Part shown: positions 11,535 to 20,818 of the stretch, piece by piece
Position numbering within the stretch: the stretch's first letter is position 1
How the letters are laid out: every line of letters begins with the position of its first letter
Assembly (NCBI RefSeq): GCF_025370875.1
Contig: NZ_JAMXFD010000002.1
Coordinates: 1-64,000, forward strand
Direction of reading: 5' to 3'
From: Laspinema palackyanum D2c
GTDB taxonomy: Bacteria > Cyanobacteriota > Cyanobacteriia > Cyanobacteriales > Laspinemataceae
Length of the DNA: 64,000 bases
The notes under the pieces: model-generated
The model's input: only the letters and a program-made list of their open reading frames with translations
Databases searched by the model: none
Told to the model about the DNA's origin: nothing
Program-made: the position numbers and the translations under genes

Positions 11535-11879
11535 ATGTACGATGCAGACAAACGGAAGCTTTTATCCCTGCTGTCTCATGGGGCAATTTTTTTGAGCACA
11601 ACCTTGGTGTCTATTGGTATCCCTCTGGCGATTTTATTTGTATCCGATGACCCGGTGGTGAAAGATAATGCCAAAGAATCTATCAATTTTCATCTGAATG
11701 TCTGGGCTTGGGGTTCGGTGATTTTGGCCCTAAGTTTTCTGACCTTTGGCTTGTTGGGATTTATTCTGGCTCCAGCCGGGTTTATTCTCCATTGGGGATT
11801 GACGGGGGTTGCGTTGTTGAAGGTGTTCGGAAATCCAGACCGACCCTTCCAGTATCCTTTTATTTTCCGCGTGTTATAA
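11535..11879 (+). CDS. DUF4870 small membrane protein, copy 1
   Basis: 114 residues with three predicted membrane helices: ~15-37, ~53-75 and ~78-97. The opening 'MYDADKRKLLSLLSHGAIF' and the central 'AKESINFHLNVW' are typical of DUF4870 proteins, which are distantly Tic20-like and of unknown function. It is followed after 39 bases by a paralogue, so this is a tandem duplication probably transcribed as one unit. The ATG is preceded by AAGGAG. Confidence 0.88.
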   Translation: MYDADKRKLLSLLSHGAIFLSTTLVSIGIPLAILFVSDDPVVKDNAKESINFHLNVWAWGSVILALSFLTFGLLGFILAPAGFILHWGLTGVALLKVFGNPDRPFQYPFIFRVL

Positions 11880-11918
11880 CTTGAGAAGCAGGCGATCGGC
11901 AACAGTGGAGGAATTTTT

Positions 11919-12254
11919 ATGTACGATTCAGATAAACGGAAGTTATTATCGGTTTTGTCTCATGGTGCCATTTTTTTGAGTGCTACACTTCTTTCCGTCG
12001 GATTGCCGATCGCCATTTTGTTTCTGTCTGAGGATCCGGTGGTTAAAGGCAATGCCCGAGAATCTATCAATTTTCATCTGAATATTTATCTCTATAGCCT
12101 CATCTTTGGCCTCTTGAGTTTTGTGCTGATTGGGTTTCCCCTCCTGTTTATTTTATTAGCAGCCAGTTTTATTCTGCCGATTGTGGCGATCGTGAAGGTT
12201 CTCTCAGACCCAACTTTGATTTACCGCTATCCCTTCATTTTCCGGCTTGTTTAG
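11919..12254 (+). CDS. DUF4870 small membrane protein, copy 2
   Basis: 111 residues, clearly paralogous to the preceding gene ('MYDSDKRKLLSVLSHGAIF' and 'ARESINFHLN'). The copies differ most in the second and third membrane helices. A GGAGG-type site precedes the ATG. A strong palindrome 30 bases after the stop may end the transcript. The function is unknown; proteins of this family sit in the cytoplasmic or thylakoid membrane. Confidence 0.88.
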   Translation: MYDSDKRKLLSVLSHGAIFLSATLLSVGLPIAILFLSEDPVVKGNARESINFHLNIYLYSLIFGLLSFVLIGFPLLFILLAASFILPIVAIVKVLSDPTLIYRYPFIFRLV

Positions 12255-12272
12255 TGGGCATTTGAGGGCAAT

Positions 12273-12374
12273 ATAATCTCCCATCATTAAGCCTTCACCC
12301 CATCGGTCGGGGTAATCGTGAATTGCCCCGACCGATGGGGTGAAGGCTTAATCGTGCAAAGGTGAGGAGATTAT
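12273..12374. repeat. Long palindromic element after the DUF4870 pair
   Basis: Perfect 27-base arms (12286-12312 and 12326-12352) around a 13-base loop. A second outer inverted pair ATAATCTCC/GGAGATTAT lies at 12273-12281 and 12366-12374. The nested structure, about 100 bp, looks like a miniature inverted-repeat element, but it could also act as a bidirectional terminator between the convergent DUF4870 and bestrophin genes. Confidence 0.7.
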
Positions 12375-12466
12375 GTCTGTCTTTTCTAAAATCAATTGAA
12401 CAAGAAATAACTTAAGAAATAACTGATATCTTAGGAAAAAAAGAAAACCATTTTTTTAATAAAAGC

Positions 12467-13426
12467 TTAATAGTCTTCTTTGACTTGATAACGGTCGGGG
12501 AATAGGGGCAAATTTTCCGAATTTTGAGGGGTTACAGATAAAGAGATTAAATCTTCTATATTGACCCGCATGGTGGCGCAAATGGTATCGAGGGGCAAAT
12601 CATTAGAATCATATCCAAAGGGATTTTCGATTTCAATGCCGATTTTTTCTATGCCTAATAAAGTAAAACTAATTAAAGCAGCAAAGGGTCCGGTCCATAA
12701 ATCTAAGTGACTGACAATTTGAAAGGGCAGCGCCAGACAATAGATGAGTAGAAGCTGTTTCAAATGGATAGCATAAGCTACAGGCATCGGGGTTTTTAAA
12801 ATCCGTTCCGTTGAACCCAAGGTATCCACCATTGTATCTAAAAGATTTAGCATGGTGGTGAGTTGATAAATATTGAGTTTATTAAGACGATATTGTTTTT
12901 GTAGGTAATCTCCAAGCCAAAAGGCAATTTCCAGAGGAGGGTGATTCATCCGGGTGAGCTTGTCATACTGTTCTGGAGAGACTAACCCTTTTAATTCGTC
13001 ATTGATGCGTTCATTCCTTAAGTGTAATTTGGTAGCAACCGCAAAGGCAACTAACAACCGCAAATGATTAGCTTTTTCGGTGGCATCTGCGGGATGATTT
13101 TCGCAAATTTCCACCAAAATGTGCCGAGAAAAGTTGCGAACAGAGTTAACAAGGTTTCCCCAGGCTTTTCGGCCTTCCCAAAAGCGATCATAAGCGGTAT
13201 TGGTTCTAAAGACTAACAATAAACCAAGGACAATGGTGGGAACCACTCCCTCTAAGACGGGCCAAGAGACGGGATAACCCAAGCGATATAAAATAGAGAC
13301 AATTAAGCCAAATAAACCACTACATAGAACCGGAGGTAAAATGGTGGGAATGACCGAGCCTTTGAGTTGAAAAATCAGATGCAAGCCTTTTTTATTTTCT
13401 AGTTTCATAGGGTTGGGCGATCGCAA
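12467..13426 (-). CDS. Bestrophin-family anion channel
   Basis: 319 residues, the usual size of bacterial bestrophin/RFP-TM proteins. Hydrophobic segments lie near residues 25-50, 58-75, 228-245 and 248-265. The characteristic N-terminal cytosolic stretch 'RTNTAYDRFWEGRKAWG' follows helix 2. Late in the protein, 'EIENPFGYDSNDLPLD' matches the conserved acidic calcium-clasp-like segment of the family. Some cyanobacterial and algal bestrophins move bicarbonate or chloride across thylakoid membranes; the substrate here cannot be told from sequence. It ends facing the DUF4870 pair and lies 48 bases after the kinase gene on the same strand. Confidence 0.92.
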   Translation of the reverse strand: MRSPNPMKLENKKGLHLIFQLKGSVIPTILPPVLCSGLFGLIVSILYRLGYPVSWPVLEGVVPTIVLGLLLVFRTNTAYDRFWEGRKAWGNLVNSVRNFSRHILVEICENHPADATEKANHLRLLVAFAVATKLHLRNERINDELKGLVSPEQYDKLTRMNHPPLEIAFWLGDYLQKQYRLNKLNIYQLTTMLNLLDTMVDTLGSTERILKTPMPVAYAIHLKQLLLIYCLALPFQIVSHLDLWTGPFAALISFTLLGIEKIGIEIENPFGYDSNDLPLDTICATMRVNIEDLISLSVTPQNSENLPLFPDRYQVKEDY

Positions 13427-13474
13427 AAAAATGAGGAAGACTCTGGTTTGGGATGCCCTGACAGGAGTTGCCTT

Positions 13475-15607
13475 TTAAGGTTGACTCACCGATGGCATAC
13501 GCCAAATTTTAATCGTTTCATCTGGAGAACCACTCAAGAGGGTTTTACCATCGGGGGTTATCGCAATTCCACTGACATAACTAGAATGACCCGTAAGCTG
13601 ATGTCGCCGGGTTCCGGTGGCTAAATTCCAAATTTCAATGGAGCCACCACTACTTGCCAAAAGGTTGCCATCGGGACCGATCGCCACGGATCTCACCCAA
13701 CTGGAATCTCCCCTGAGTTGATCACGTCTTTCTCCGGTTCTGAGATCCCAAACTGCAATGGTATTGTCCCGACTGCCACTGACGAGGGTGTTACCATCGG
13801 GACTAATAGCCAGCGAAAGAACGGGATGAGCATGACCTCGCAGGGTTAACAATCTCGCGCCGGTGGCTAAATCCCAAATTTTTACCGTATTGTCATTGGC
13901 AGCACTAATAATTCGGCGGCCATCGGGAGTAAAGACGATCGCATTCACCGCAGATCCTGTCTGAATCGTGCGAAGGCGAGTTCCGCTTCTGATATCCCAA
14001 ATCTTAATCGTATTATCATCGGATCCACTGGCTAACCGCTGACCATCGGGAGTAAAAGCCAGGGTATTCACGGGACCCCAATGCGCCCCGGGTCCAGCAA
14101 TGGTGAGCATTCGGGACCCATTATTCATGTTCCATAATCGAATAGTCTTGTCAGCGGAACCACTGGCGAGGGTTTGACCATTGGGACTCACGGCGAGGGT
14201 CCTGACCCAGTCCTTATGAGCAGCAATGGTGTGCAGCAAGTCGCCACTGTTGAGATTCCAGATGCGGATCGTGCCAAAACTTCCGCTGGCAAGGGTTCCC
14301 CCTTGGGATTGACTGGCCGCGCCGGGAACCTGACTCATGGCGATGGACTGAACTTGACCCACTTCCCGGATACTTCTTCTTAAAAATAGACTGCTCGGGA
14401 TATTTACCAGGAGTCCGACGGGATTGGCGGGAAATAATCCATATCGCCAATAGCCATAGACTTGAGAGGTCGCCAGGAGGACGAATAAGATGGCGATCGC
14501 CGAAATCCAGGGTTTTTTGCCCGGTTTTTTGACATATTGGCTTTTACCGCTATCTTTCGCCGGGTAAACGGGTTTATATTGCGATCGCAGCTTTCTCGAT
14601 TCTGTAGAGGTTGATTTCGAGTTTAAATGGGAAGCTGTATTATAATTTCCCCGAGTCCTAGAAGTTCCAATTGCAGTGTTGGCCTCCCCAACTTCACCGT
14701 TGGGCGGCGTTAAGTCCACCTCTGCCAGACATTGCAAAATAGCCTGAGCACTTTGAGGCCGCTTTCCCGGAAAAGGGGCCATTAAGTAATCAATCACATC
14801 CCCAAAAGACTTGGAAATCTGCGGTGCACTATTGCGCCAGACCAGTTTTCCCGTCCGAGGATTTTCCGAGAAGGCAGTAGGCGGTTTCGCGGTTAGTAAA
14901 AAGACTAGGGTCCGCCCTAAAGCATAAAAATCCGATTGCGGTACCGCCTTCCCATTGGCTTGTTCCGGTGGCGTATAGCCCGGAGATACAATCCCGGTAA
15001 TGTTTTGACCCTGCCCCACTTTCGCAAAGTAGGTATTCGTGACTTCCCGGGCGGCCCCAAAGTCAATCAACACCACTTGTCCATTCAAGCGAATCATGAT
15101 GTTGAGGGGCTTGATATCTCGATGGAAAAAGTTTTGTTGGTGGACGCGATCGAGAATCTCCACCATTTGTTTTAACCAATCAATGGCTTGGCTTTGGGTG
15201 ACGGGCCGATTTCCCCGCTTTTTCATCCAATCCCGCAGGTTCAACCCACTGATTTTTTCCATAATTAAGCAGTGGATCGGTTCCTCCTCCCCCGGAGGCG
15301 TGATAAAAAAGTAAGCATCGGGCTCTACTTTAGGAATCCCCGGATGGTTGATCCGTTTGAGTACATCAGCTTCTTGTTGAAAAAGCTCTACCGCCTTTTC
15401 GTGGTTTTGAAGCAATACTTTCAGGACCTTGATGGTGCCTTGGTCATCCACTTCAAAAGTTTTACCAAAACCTCCCCCGCCAAGGGGTTTGATGATCCGA
15501 TACCGTCCTTGCAGGAGTATATCGCAGCCACAGTGAACGCATTTGACCTGGTTCGCATTGGCTGGGTCATTAGGATGGGGACATTTGGGATTCAGGCAAT
15601 AACTCAC
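13475..15607 (-). CDS. Ser/Thr protein kinase with WD40 repeats
   Basis: 710 residues. The N-terminus has a four-Cys motif ('CLNPKCPHPN...CVHCGC') typical of a cyanobacterial kinase class. The kinase domain spans ~32-300, with a Gly-rich loop ('LGGGGFGKTF'), catalytic 'HRDIKP' (Asp164) and a DFG motif ('IDFGAARE'); all catalytic residues are present. A Ser/Thr-rich linker and one membrane helix near 368-390 follow, then about seven WD40 repeats (~420-705; blades ending 'IRIWN', 'IRLWN', 'IKIWD', 'VKIWD', 'IAVWD', 'IEIWN', 'IKIWR'). The kinase is cytosolic and the propeller is predicted on the far side of the membrane. The ligand is unknown. Confidence 0.95.
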   Translation of the reverse strand: MSYCLNPKCPHPNDPANANQVKCVHCGCDILLQGRYRIIKPLGGGGFGKTFEVDDQGTIKVLKVLLQNHEKAVELFQQEADVLKRINHPGIPKVEPDAYFFITPPGEEEPIHCLIMEKISGLNLRDWMKKRGNRPVTQSQAIDWLKQMVEILDRVHQQNFFHRDIKPLNIMIRLNGQVVLIDFGAAREVTNTYFAKVGQGQNITGIVSPGYTPPEQANGKAVPQSDFYALGRTLVFLLTAKPPTAFSENPRTGKLVWRNSAPQISKSFGDVIDYLMAPFPGKRPQSAQAILQCLAEVDLTPPNGEVGEANTAIGTSRTRGNYNTASHLNSKSTSTESRKLRSQYKPVYPAKDSGKSQYVKKPGKKPWISAIAILFVLLATSQVYGYWRYGLFPANPVGLLVNIPSSLFLRRSIREVGQVQSIAMSQVPGAASQSQGGTLASGSFGTIRIWNLNSGDLLHTIAAHKDWVRTLAVSPNGQTLASGSADKTIRLWNMNNGSRMLTIAGPGAHWGPVNTLAFTPDGQRLASGSDDNTIKIWDIRSGTRLRTIQTGSAVNAIVFTPDGRRIISAANDNTVKIWDLATGARLLTLRGHAHPVLSLAISPDGNTLVSGSRDNTIAVWDLRTGERRDQLRGDSSWVRSVAIGPDGNLLASSGGSIEIWNLATGTRRHQLTGHSSYVSGIAITPDGKTLLSGSPDETIKIWRMPSVSQP

Positions 15608-16257
15608 AGAAGCTACATTACCCTATATTCTGACTGCAGGTCTCAACAACACTATAACTTGCAGTTATCATTCCTAACTGTAGGGTCTTGCCAACTTATT
15701 GGCAATTTCCTCGGTTACTTGACCCTCTAGCTGCAGTAGTAGCGGAACCCATCGAGGTGGCCTGATTTTTGCCTTGCTATTCTTTGCCGATGGGTTAACC
15801 CAGTTGGCTTGTGGGAAAGGTCATCCGTCGAAGCCACTTCTTACACCTCCATTAAAGATTAGCAATGATCCGGTATCAAAATGATTCGGTTTCAATTTTT
15901 AAGCCGGTTGCCGGTTGTGCCACCCCTCTTTTGAACCGTCTGCCGCTTTATCCCTAGGGGTTGACTCCTTTTTCTCCTCAGCCGACTCCTGGCCCCTATG
16001 TTCACATTCCCCTGGACGGGTTACTCTGTGCTTTTGAACCGATTCCTGGCGTTGAGGCTGGCGACTGACTGGATCTGACCCCAAATTCCCTTGGGTTCTC
16101 CCCCAGGATAAAACCCCCGTGGCGATCGCATTCCCTCCAGGCTAATAAATTGTAGTTAAATTCTGCCCTGATGTTCAGTTGGCACAGACTCGTCCCCATT
16201 AGCGGTTCCCAGTTGAATCTTTCCTCAAGACTTCTTCAGATTTAGGTCGAGTCGTCT
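15608..16257. other. Intergenic region, 650 bases
   Basis: Upstream of the leftward kinase. Open frames at 15899-16084 and 16002-16199 overlap each other and have no recognisable features. It should contain the kinase promoter. Confidence 0.5.
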
Positions 16258-16449
16258 TCAAGTGCGATCGCCCCGTTCAAATCGATGCTGATATCGCAGC
16301 AAAGCATCTTTCACTTCCGCTTCGCTCAGAATTAAAGACTGGGCAATATCTGGAAAGCTTTTCCCCACTATCCACATTTTTCCCACTACATCTTCTATCG
16401 TATTCTCCGTAATTTCCCGTAATTTTGCCAGCTCTTTTTCTCGCTTCAT
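16258..16449 (-). CDS. Small hypothetical protein, HTH-like
   Basis: 63 residues from the ATG at 16447-16449 (a 13-codon upstream extension is less likely because a GAAGAAGGTAA site precedes this ATG). The composition is charged and helical: 'MKREKELAKLREITENTIEDVVG', then 'SFPDIAQSLILSEAEVKDAL', which resembles a helix-turn-helix in which spaced helices select targets. I do not recognise a family. It stands alone before the large cpc upstream region. Confidence 0.5.
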   Translation of the reverse strand: MKREKELAKLREITENTIEDVVGKMWIVGKSFPDIAQSLILSEAEVKDALLRYQHRFERGDRT

Positions 16450-18099
16450 TATTTGATTACCTTCTTCTGGAGTTTTAGTTAAAATCAATTCATGCTATTT
16501 TGGAGTTCCATTTGGTGGATGATTATCAATTTATAAAACCCCCTTTAGTTAGTTGCTAGGAAAAGCCCTCTAAAATTAATTACCTAAAATCCGCAAAGTG
16601 CCAATTGCCCAATCTTAACATCATCCCCGAACCCTTGAAAAGCTTTTGCCTATCTAGTGTAATTCCAACAAAAATGAATTAAAACTTGAGAAAAAATCAA
16701 AATTTATTCAAATTTAATTGTAAAAAATTTCATGAATTAGAACTGATATTAAGTCGTCAAGCTCTTTTCTGGGTTCAATCTTGTCCATTAATCATTAAAT
16801 AGTCCCAGGGAAACAATTCACCCTAAATCAATTTGGCAAGTGGACAAGAGGGATAATTTAGAGTCAAGTCAATAAACAACTCTTTTGTGTATGTATTCCC
16901 AAGGAGATTCTCAGATCGGGAAAATTTTCCGGCTTATATTAGAAATAATTTTATCTTTTGAAAATTAATATTGGATTGAGGTTTGAATTAAAGCCTCCCT
17001 GTTTGGAAAACAGTAGCCCCCAGAAAAAATGCTCAAGGTAACTTAACCCCCGCCTACTTTACTCAACGTAAAACTTTCTCTAAGAGGGAAGGAATTTCAA
17101 CCGGCGATCGCAGACGGGTGACGGGTGACTTTCAAAACCTTGTTAACCGAGATTAAGACCGATTATCGGGTTTCAATTCATGACTTCCCTTGAAGGGGAT
17201 TTGTTCTCGGTTCACCCTAAACCCATACACCCATCAATGGTGACCCCGAGCCCTAATTGATGGCCCTTAATCCTCGTCGGATCAACCCCATTAATCACCC
17301 TCGGGAGGAAAATGGTTTGCATAATTTGTCAGATTGAACGTTAAATGTAGAGGCATCAGGAGCTAATCACCTCTACATTTAGCGTTTTCCGTCCCCAAAT
17401 GCGGAAGTCCTGACCAAGTTTCACAAGAGGGTGCCGATGCTTGAGAAAGGCGATCGCCCTAGGCCCTACCTCTGGGGGCGCTCCTCTACCTAAAGAAAGG
17501 CACAAATATCCCATCCCCCTTGGCACTGGTAAAGTTTCATTCCGCGCATCTATCAATTGGTATAGATGTTCCTTAGAATCTGAAGGGGGTGATTTTTACC
17601 ACCCGGGGGCAATTGCTGCTTCCTATGCCATAAACCCCTGCTGGCAAAGGTTTTAGAAGTTATGCTAACTTCGGATAGCCCCGGAATTTCCAAGTATTTG
17701 AGAGACTCAGACGGCTTAAATCGTTGAGTATATTTGCTCAATTTGGACAAAAATAAAAAAACTTAACATTTCGTAATGATTTTGGTGACAAAGGCAGTGT
17801 ATAAAGGTAACCTGAAGGGGTTGAGAAACGAAAAAAGTTAACCTGAATATTGATTAAAGACGGTTTTCAAGTTTCTCATACTTCTGCTAATATTTTCTAA
17901 GATTTCTCGAAAGCGGGTGACGAAGCCCCAGTAGGGGCCAGCCACAAACTTCGAGTCCAGCTTTAACAGAAACAAACGAAATTGTTGTAGTGTTGTAGCT
18001 GGGGTTAGTTCGGAACCTAACAAGCTTTTTAGCTTGAACGGGGTCAACTAAACTGGATTGAAGCCCAAAGCAAGCCAATAAATAAAGGAGATTGAGTAC
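16450..18099. other. AT-rich gene-free region upstream of the cpc operon
   Basis: 1.65 kb with no credible gene; short open frames at 17356-17750 and 17838-18239 are unlikely. It includes an inverted repeat at 17338-17386 and a TATAAA at 17800-17805 that could be a cpcB -10 box, giving a leader of about 290 bases, in line with the long cpcB leaders known in other cyanobacteria. A small hairpin (CAAGCT/AGCTTG) lies near 18020-18036, and AAAGGAG precedes the cpcB ATG. Confidence 0.5.
17338..17386. repeat. Inverted repeat, possible bidirectional terminator
   Basis: Arms of about 16 bases (17338-17353 and 17370-17386) with one mismatch, around a 16-base loop, followed on the plus side by TTTTCC. 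No gene ends nearby on either strand. Confidence 0.6.
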
Positions 18100-18618
18100 A
18101 TGCTAGACGCATTTGCAAAAGTTGTTTCGCAAGCAGACGCACGTGGCGAATTCCTGAGCACCGCCCAATTAGATGCTCTGACCAACATGGTCAAAGAAGG
18201 TAACAAACGCTTGGATACCGTTAACCGGATCACCAGCAACGCTTCTCAAATCGTTTCTGAAGCCGCTCGTTCTCTGTTTTCTGAGCAACCCCAGCTGATC
18301 CAACCCGGTGGAAATGCTTACACCAACCGCCGTATGGCAGCTTGCTTACGCGACATGGAAATCATCCTGCGCTACGTCACCTACGCAGTCATCGCCGGTG
18401 ATGCCAGCGTGTTAGACGATCGCTGCTTGAATGGTCTTCGTGAAACTTACCAAGCCCTGGGTGTTCCCGGTGGTTCCGTTGCCACTGGCGTTCAAAAAAT
18501 GAAAGATGCCGCTATCCGCATTGCCAACGATCCCGCAGGTATCACTCCTGGTGATTGCAGCGCTTTGATGTCTGAAATCGCTGGCTACTTCGATCGCGCA
18601 GCTTCTGCGGTTTCCTAG
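18100..18618 (+). CDS. cpcB: C-phycocyanin beta subunit
   Basis: 172 residues, the exact family length. It is a globin-fold subunit that pairs with CpcA into (alpha-beta)6 hexamers of phycobilisome rods on the thylakoid surface. It carries two phycocyanobilin attachment cysteines: Cys82 in '[16 protein letters not shown]' and Cys153 in '[12 protein letters not shown]'. Asn72 in the 'YTNRRMAAC' context is the position methylated by CpcM in relatives. It is first in cpcBACDEF; a strong AAAGGAG site precedes the ATG. The operon is expected to be light- and nutrient-regulated, but I see no operator. Confidence 0.99.
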   Translation: MLDAFAKVVSQADARGEFLSTAQLDALTNMVKEGNKRLDTVNRITSNASQIVSEAARSLFSEQPQLIQPGGNAYTNRRMAACLRDMEIILRYVTYAVIAGDASVLDDRCLNGLRETYQALGVPGGSVATGVQKMKDAAIRIANDPAGITPGDCSALMSEIAGYFDRAASAVS

Positions 18619-18746
18619 TCTGATATATTCCGACTAAAAACCCAAACTACTTTATTTTTTTAAGGATCTAGCCATTGCGCCGAGTCCTTAAAACCTAAAA
18701 ACCAAAGAACGAAAAATTAGTACAACCCTAGGGAGATACTGCAACG

Positions 18747-19235
18747 ATGAAAACCCCAATTACTGAAGCAATTTCTTCTGCTGACGCTCAAGGCCGTTTC
18801 CTGGGCAACTCCGAACTGCAAGCTGTTGATGGTCGCTTCAAACGCGCTCAAGCCAGCATGGAAGCAGCTCGTGCTTTAACCAGCAACGCCCAACGCTTGA
18901 CCGAAGGCGCTGCACAAGCTGTCTACAACAAGTTCCCCTACACCCAAACCATGCAGGGCCCGAACTATGCTTCCACCGAAACTGGTAAGCAAAAGTGCTC
19001 TCGTGATATCAGCTACTACCTCCGCATGGTCACCTACTGCTTAGTTGCAGGTGGCACCGGCCCGATGGATGAGTATCTGATTGCTGGTTTGGATGAAATC
19101 AACAGCACCTTTGATTTGTCCCCCAGCTGGTACGTTGAAGCCCTCAAGTACATCAAGAGCAATCATGGCCTCAGCGGACAAGCTGCTGTTGAAGCTAACA
19201 CCTACATCGACTACGCAATCAATGCCCTGAGCTAA
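18747..19235 (+). CDS. cpcA: C-phycocyanin alpha subunit
   Basis: 162 residues, full family length. It binds one phycocyanobilin at Cys84 ('[17 protein letters not shown]'), attached by the CpcE/CpcF lyase encoded downstream. It forms heterodimers with CpcB. It follows cpcB after 128 bases, with an AGGGAGA site 13 bases before the ATG. A stem-loop 40 bases after the stop probably limits read-through, which would fit the higher level of cpcBA message over linker message known in this operon type. Confidence 0.99.
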   Translation: MKTPITEAISSADAQGRFLGNSELQAVDGRFKRAQASMEAARALTSNAQRLTEGAAQAVYNKFPYTQTMQGPNYASTETGKQKCSRDISYYLRMVTYCLVAGGTGPMDEYLIAGLDEINSTFDLSPSWYVEALKYIKSNHGLSGQAAVEANTYIDYAINALS

Positions 19236-19274
19236 TTGATGCAGTTTTCTCGCATCTGTCTGATTGCTTAGAAC

Positions 19275-19355
19275 GGTAAAAGGTGAGATGTCCGGGGAGG
19301 TAGGCGGGTGCTGGCAGCAGGCTAGTCTCTGTTTACCTGTCCGGGCATCTTTGTA
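19275..19355 (+). promoter_or_regulatory. Stem-loop in the cpcA-cpcC spacer
   Basis: An imperfect long hairpin pairs 'GATGTCCGGGGAGGTA' (19287-19302) with 'TACCTGTCCGGGCATC' near 19334-19349. The T-rich bases after it are weak, so it may act as a partial terminator or 3' stabiliser of cpcBA mRNA. Confidence 0.6.
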
Positions 19356-19474
19356 TTTATTGAAGGGGAAAAACCCCTTAATTACCGATCGCAGCACCAA
19401 GATTTTGGATGGTCTAAAGATAAAGCACATCTAAAATCACAACAGTAAAAACTTTTTTTTGGGAGATAGTTTAG

Positions 19475-20335
19475 ATGGCAATTACAACAGCAGCATCCCG
19501 TTTGGGAACGACCCCCTATGAAGATACAGGCCGGGTAGAACTGCGTCAAAATAGCAGTGAAGAAGATATCGAAGCAGTGATTCGCAGCGTTTACCGCCAG
19601 GTACTCGGTAACGATTATGTGATGAAATCCCAGCGCCTGAACAGTGCCGAATCGCTGCTGAAAAATGGCAAAATGACCGTGCGGGATTTCGTCCGCGCTG
19701 TTGCTAAATCAGAACTGTACAAAGAAAAGTTTCTTTACCCCAATTTCCAAACCCGCGTCATCGAACTCAATTATAAACATCTGTTGGGACGCGCTCCTTA
19801 TGATGAAACTGAGGTGATTTATCACCTGGATCTGTATGAAACCCAAGGGTTTGATGCAGAAATCGATTCTTACATCGATTCTCCGGAATATGAAACCAAC
19901 TTTGGGGACAATATCGTACCCTACTATCGGGGATTTGCGACCCAAAATGGTCAAAAAACCGTTGGGTTTAACCGGATGTTCCGCCTTTATCGCGGTTACG
20001 CCAACAGCGATCGCGCCCAACTCGAAGGTAGCAAATCTCGGTTGATTCGCGAACTGGGCAAAAATCAAACCAATACGATTGTTGCTCCCTCGGGTAGTTC
20101 TGATGGCTGGTCCTACCGTCCTTCTCTCGATTCCGCTCCCGCAACCTGCCTCGGTGGTGCGTTTGTTGGATTTGGAAAAGATGGCGAAGTGTTTCGCATC
20201 GAAGTCACCGGACTGCGCCAAACCGGCGTCCGTCGTAGTTGCCAAACCTACATCGTTCCTTTCGAGAGCTTATCCACGAAAATTCAGCAAATCGTGAAGC
20301 AAGGCGGAAAAATCGCCAGCATCACGACTGCCTAA
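19475..20335 (+). CDS. cpcC: Phycobilisome rod linker polypeptide
   Basis: 286 residues, typical of the ~32-kDa phycocyanin rod linker. The N-terminal PBS_linker domain spans ~20-150 ('[21 protein letters not shown]', '[19 protein letters not shown]'-like segments), and a C-terminal CpcD-like domain spans ~230-285 ('[20 protein letters not shown]'). It sits in the central hole of phycocyanin hexamers, joining discs in rods and tuning energy flow. Only one cpcC is present here, where some cyanobacteria carry two or three. Position 3 in the operon; GGGAGA precedes the ATG. Confidence 0.97.
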   Translation: MAITTAASRLGTTPYEDTGRVELRQNSSEEDIEAVIRSVYRQVLGNDYVMKSQRLNSAESLLKNGKMTVRDFVRAVAKSELYKEKFLYPNFQTRVIELNYKHLLGRAPYDETEVIYHLDLYETQGFDAEIDSYIDSPEYETNFGDNIVPYYRGFATQNGQKTVGFNRMFRLYRGYANSDRAQLEGSKSRLIRELGKNQTNTIVAPSGSSDGWSYRPSLDSAPATCLGGAFVGFGKDGEVFRIEVTGLRQTGVRRSCQTYIVPFESLSTKIQQIVKQGGKIASITTA

Positions 20336-20360
20336 TTTAGGATAAACTCTCAGACGACAG

Positions 20361-20480
20361 CCCACAGGCGACAAATTGCTATGAGCGCTACCGGATTAAT
20401 CCTTGAGAAATATTTCCCAGGGCACGGGTGAAATATTCCAGATTAAATCTTGGATCAGCTTCAAGGCGATCGCCTGTGGG
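20361..20480. repeat. Inverted repeats in the cpcC-cpcD spacer
   Basis: An outer perfect 11-base pair (CCCACAGGCGA at 20361-20371 with its complement at 20470-20480) encloses an inner imperfect stem built around GAAATATT motifs at about 20408 and 20430. The spacer of 186 bases is thus highly structured and could modulate expression of cpcD and later genes. Confidence 0.6.
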
Positions 20481-20521
20481 TTAACCCAGTTAATATACAC
20501 CAAAGGAGCTAGTTAAATCAA

Positions 20522-20776
20522 ATGTTAGGACAAGTTGCCGGGTTCAATCAATCCAATACCAGCGCAGGCAATCGTTTCTTTCGGTATGAAGTGACCGGAT
20601 TGCGTCAAAACGAAGAAAGCGATCAGAGCAACTACTCGATCCGCAAGAGTGGCAGTGTATTTATCACGGTTCCCTACAACCGCATGAACGAAGAAATGCA
20701 GCGGATTACCCGTCTGGGTGGAAAAATTGTCAGCATTCACCCCCTGAACGTTCACATGGAAGGAGAGGGTGAATAG
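20522..20776 (+). CDS. cpcD: Phycobilisome rod-capping linker
   Basis: 84 residues, the normal size for CpcD, which caps the distal end of phycocyanin rods and limits rod length. The whole protein is one CpcD domain ('FRYEVTGLRQNE', 'VFITVPYNRMNEEMQRITRLGGKIVSI'). It matches the C-terminal domain of the upstream CpcC. A CAAAGGAG site precedes the ATG. cpcE follows 42 bases later. Confidence 0.97.
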   Translation: MLGQVAGFNQSNTSAGNRFFRYEVTGLRQNEESDQSNYSIRKSGSVFITVPYNRMNEEMQRITRLGGKIVSIHPLNVHMEGEGE

Positions 20777-20818
20777 GTTAGAAATTCTTACCTGTTAGCC
20801 CAACCCGGTTTGTAACTA

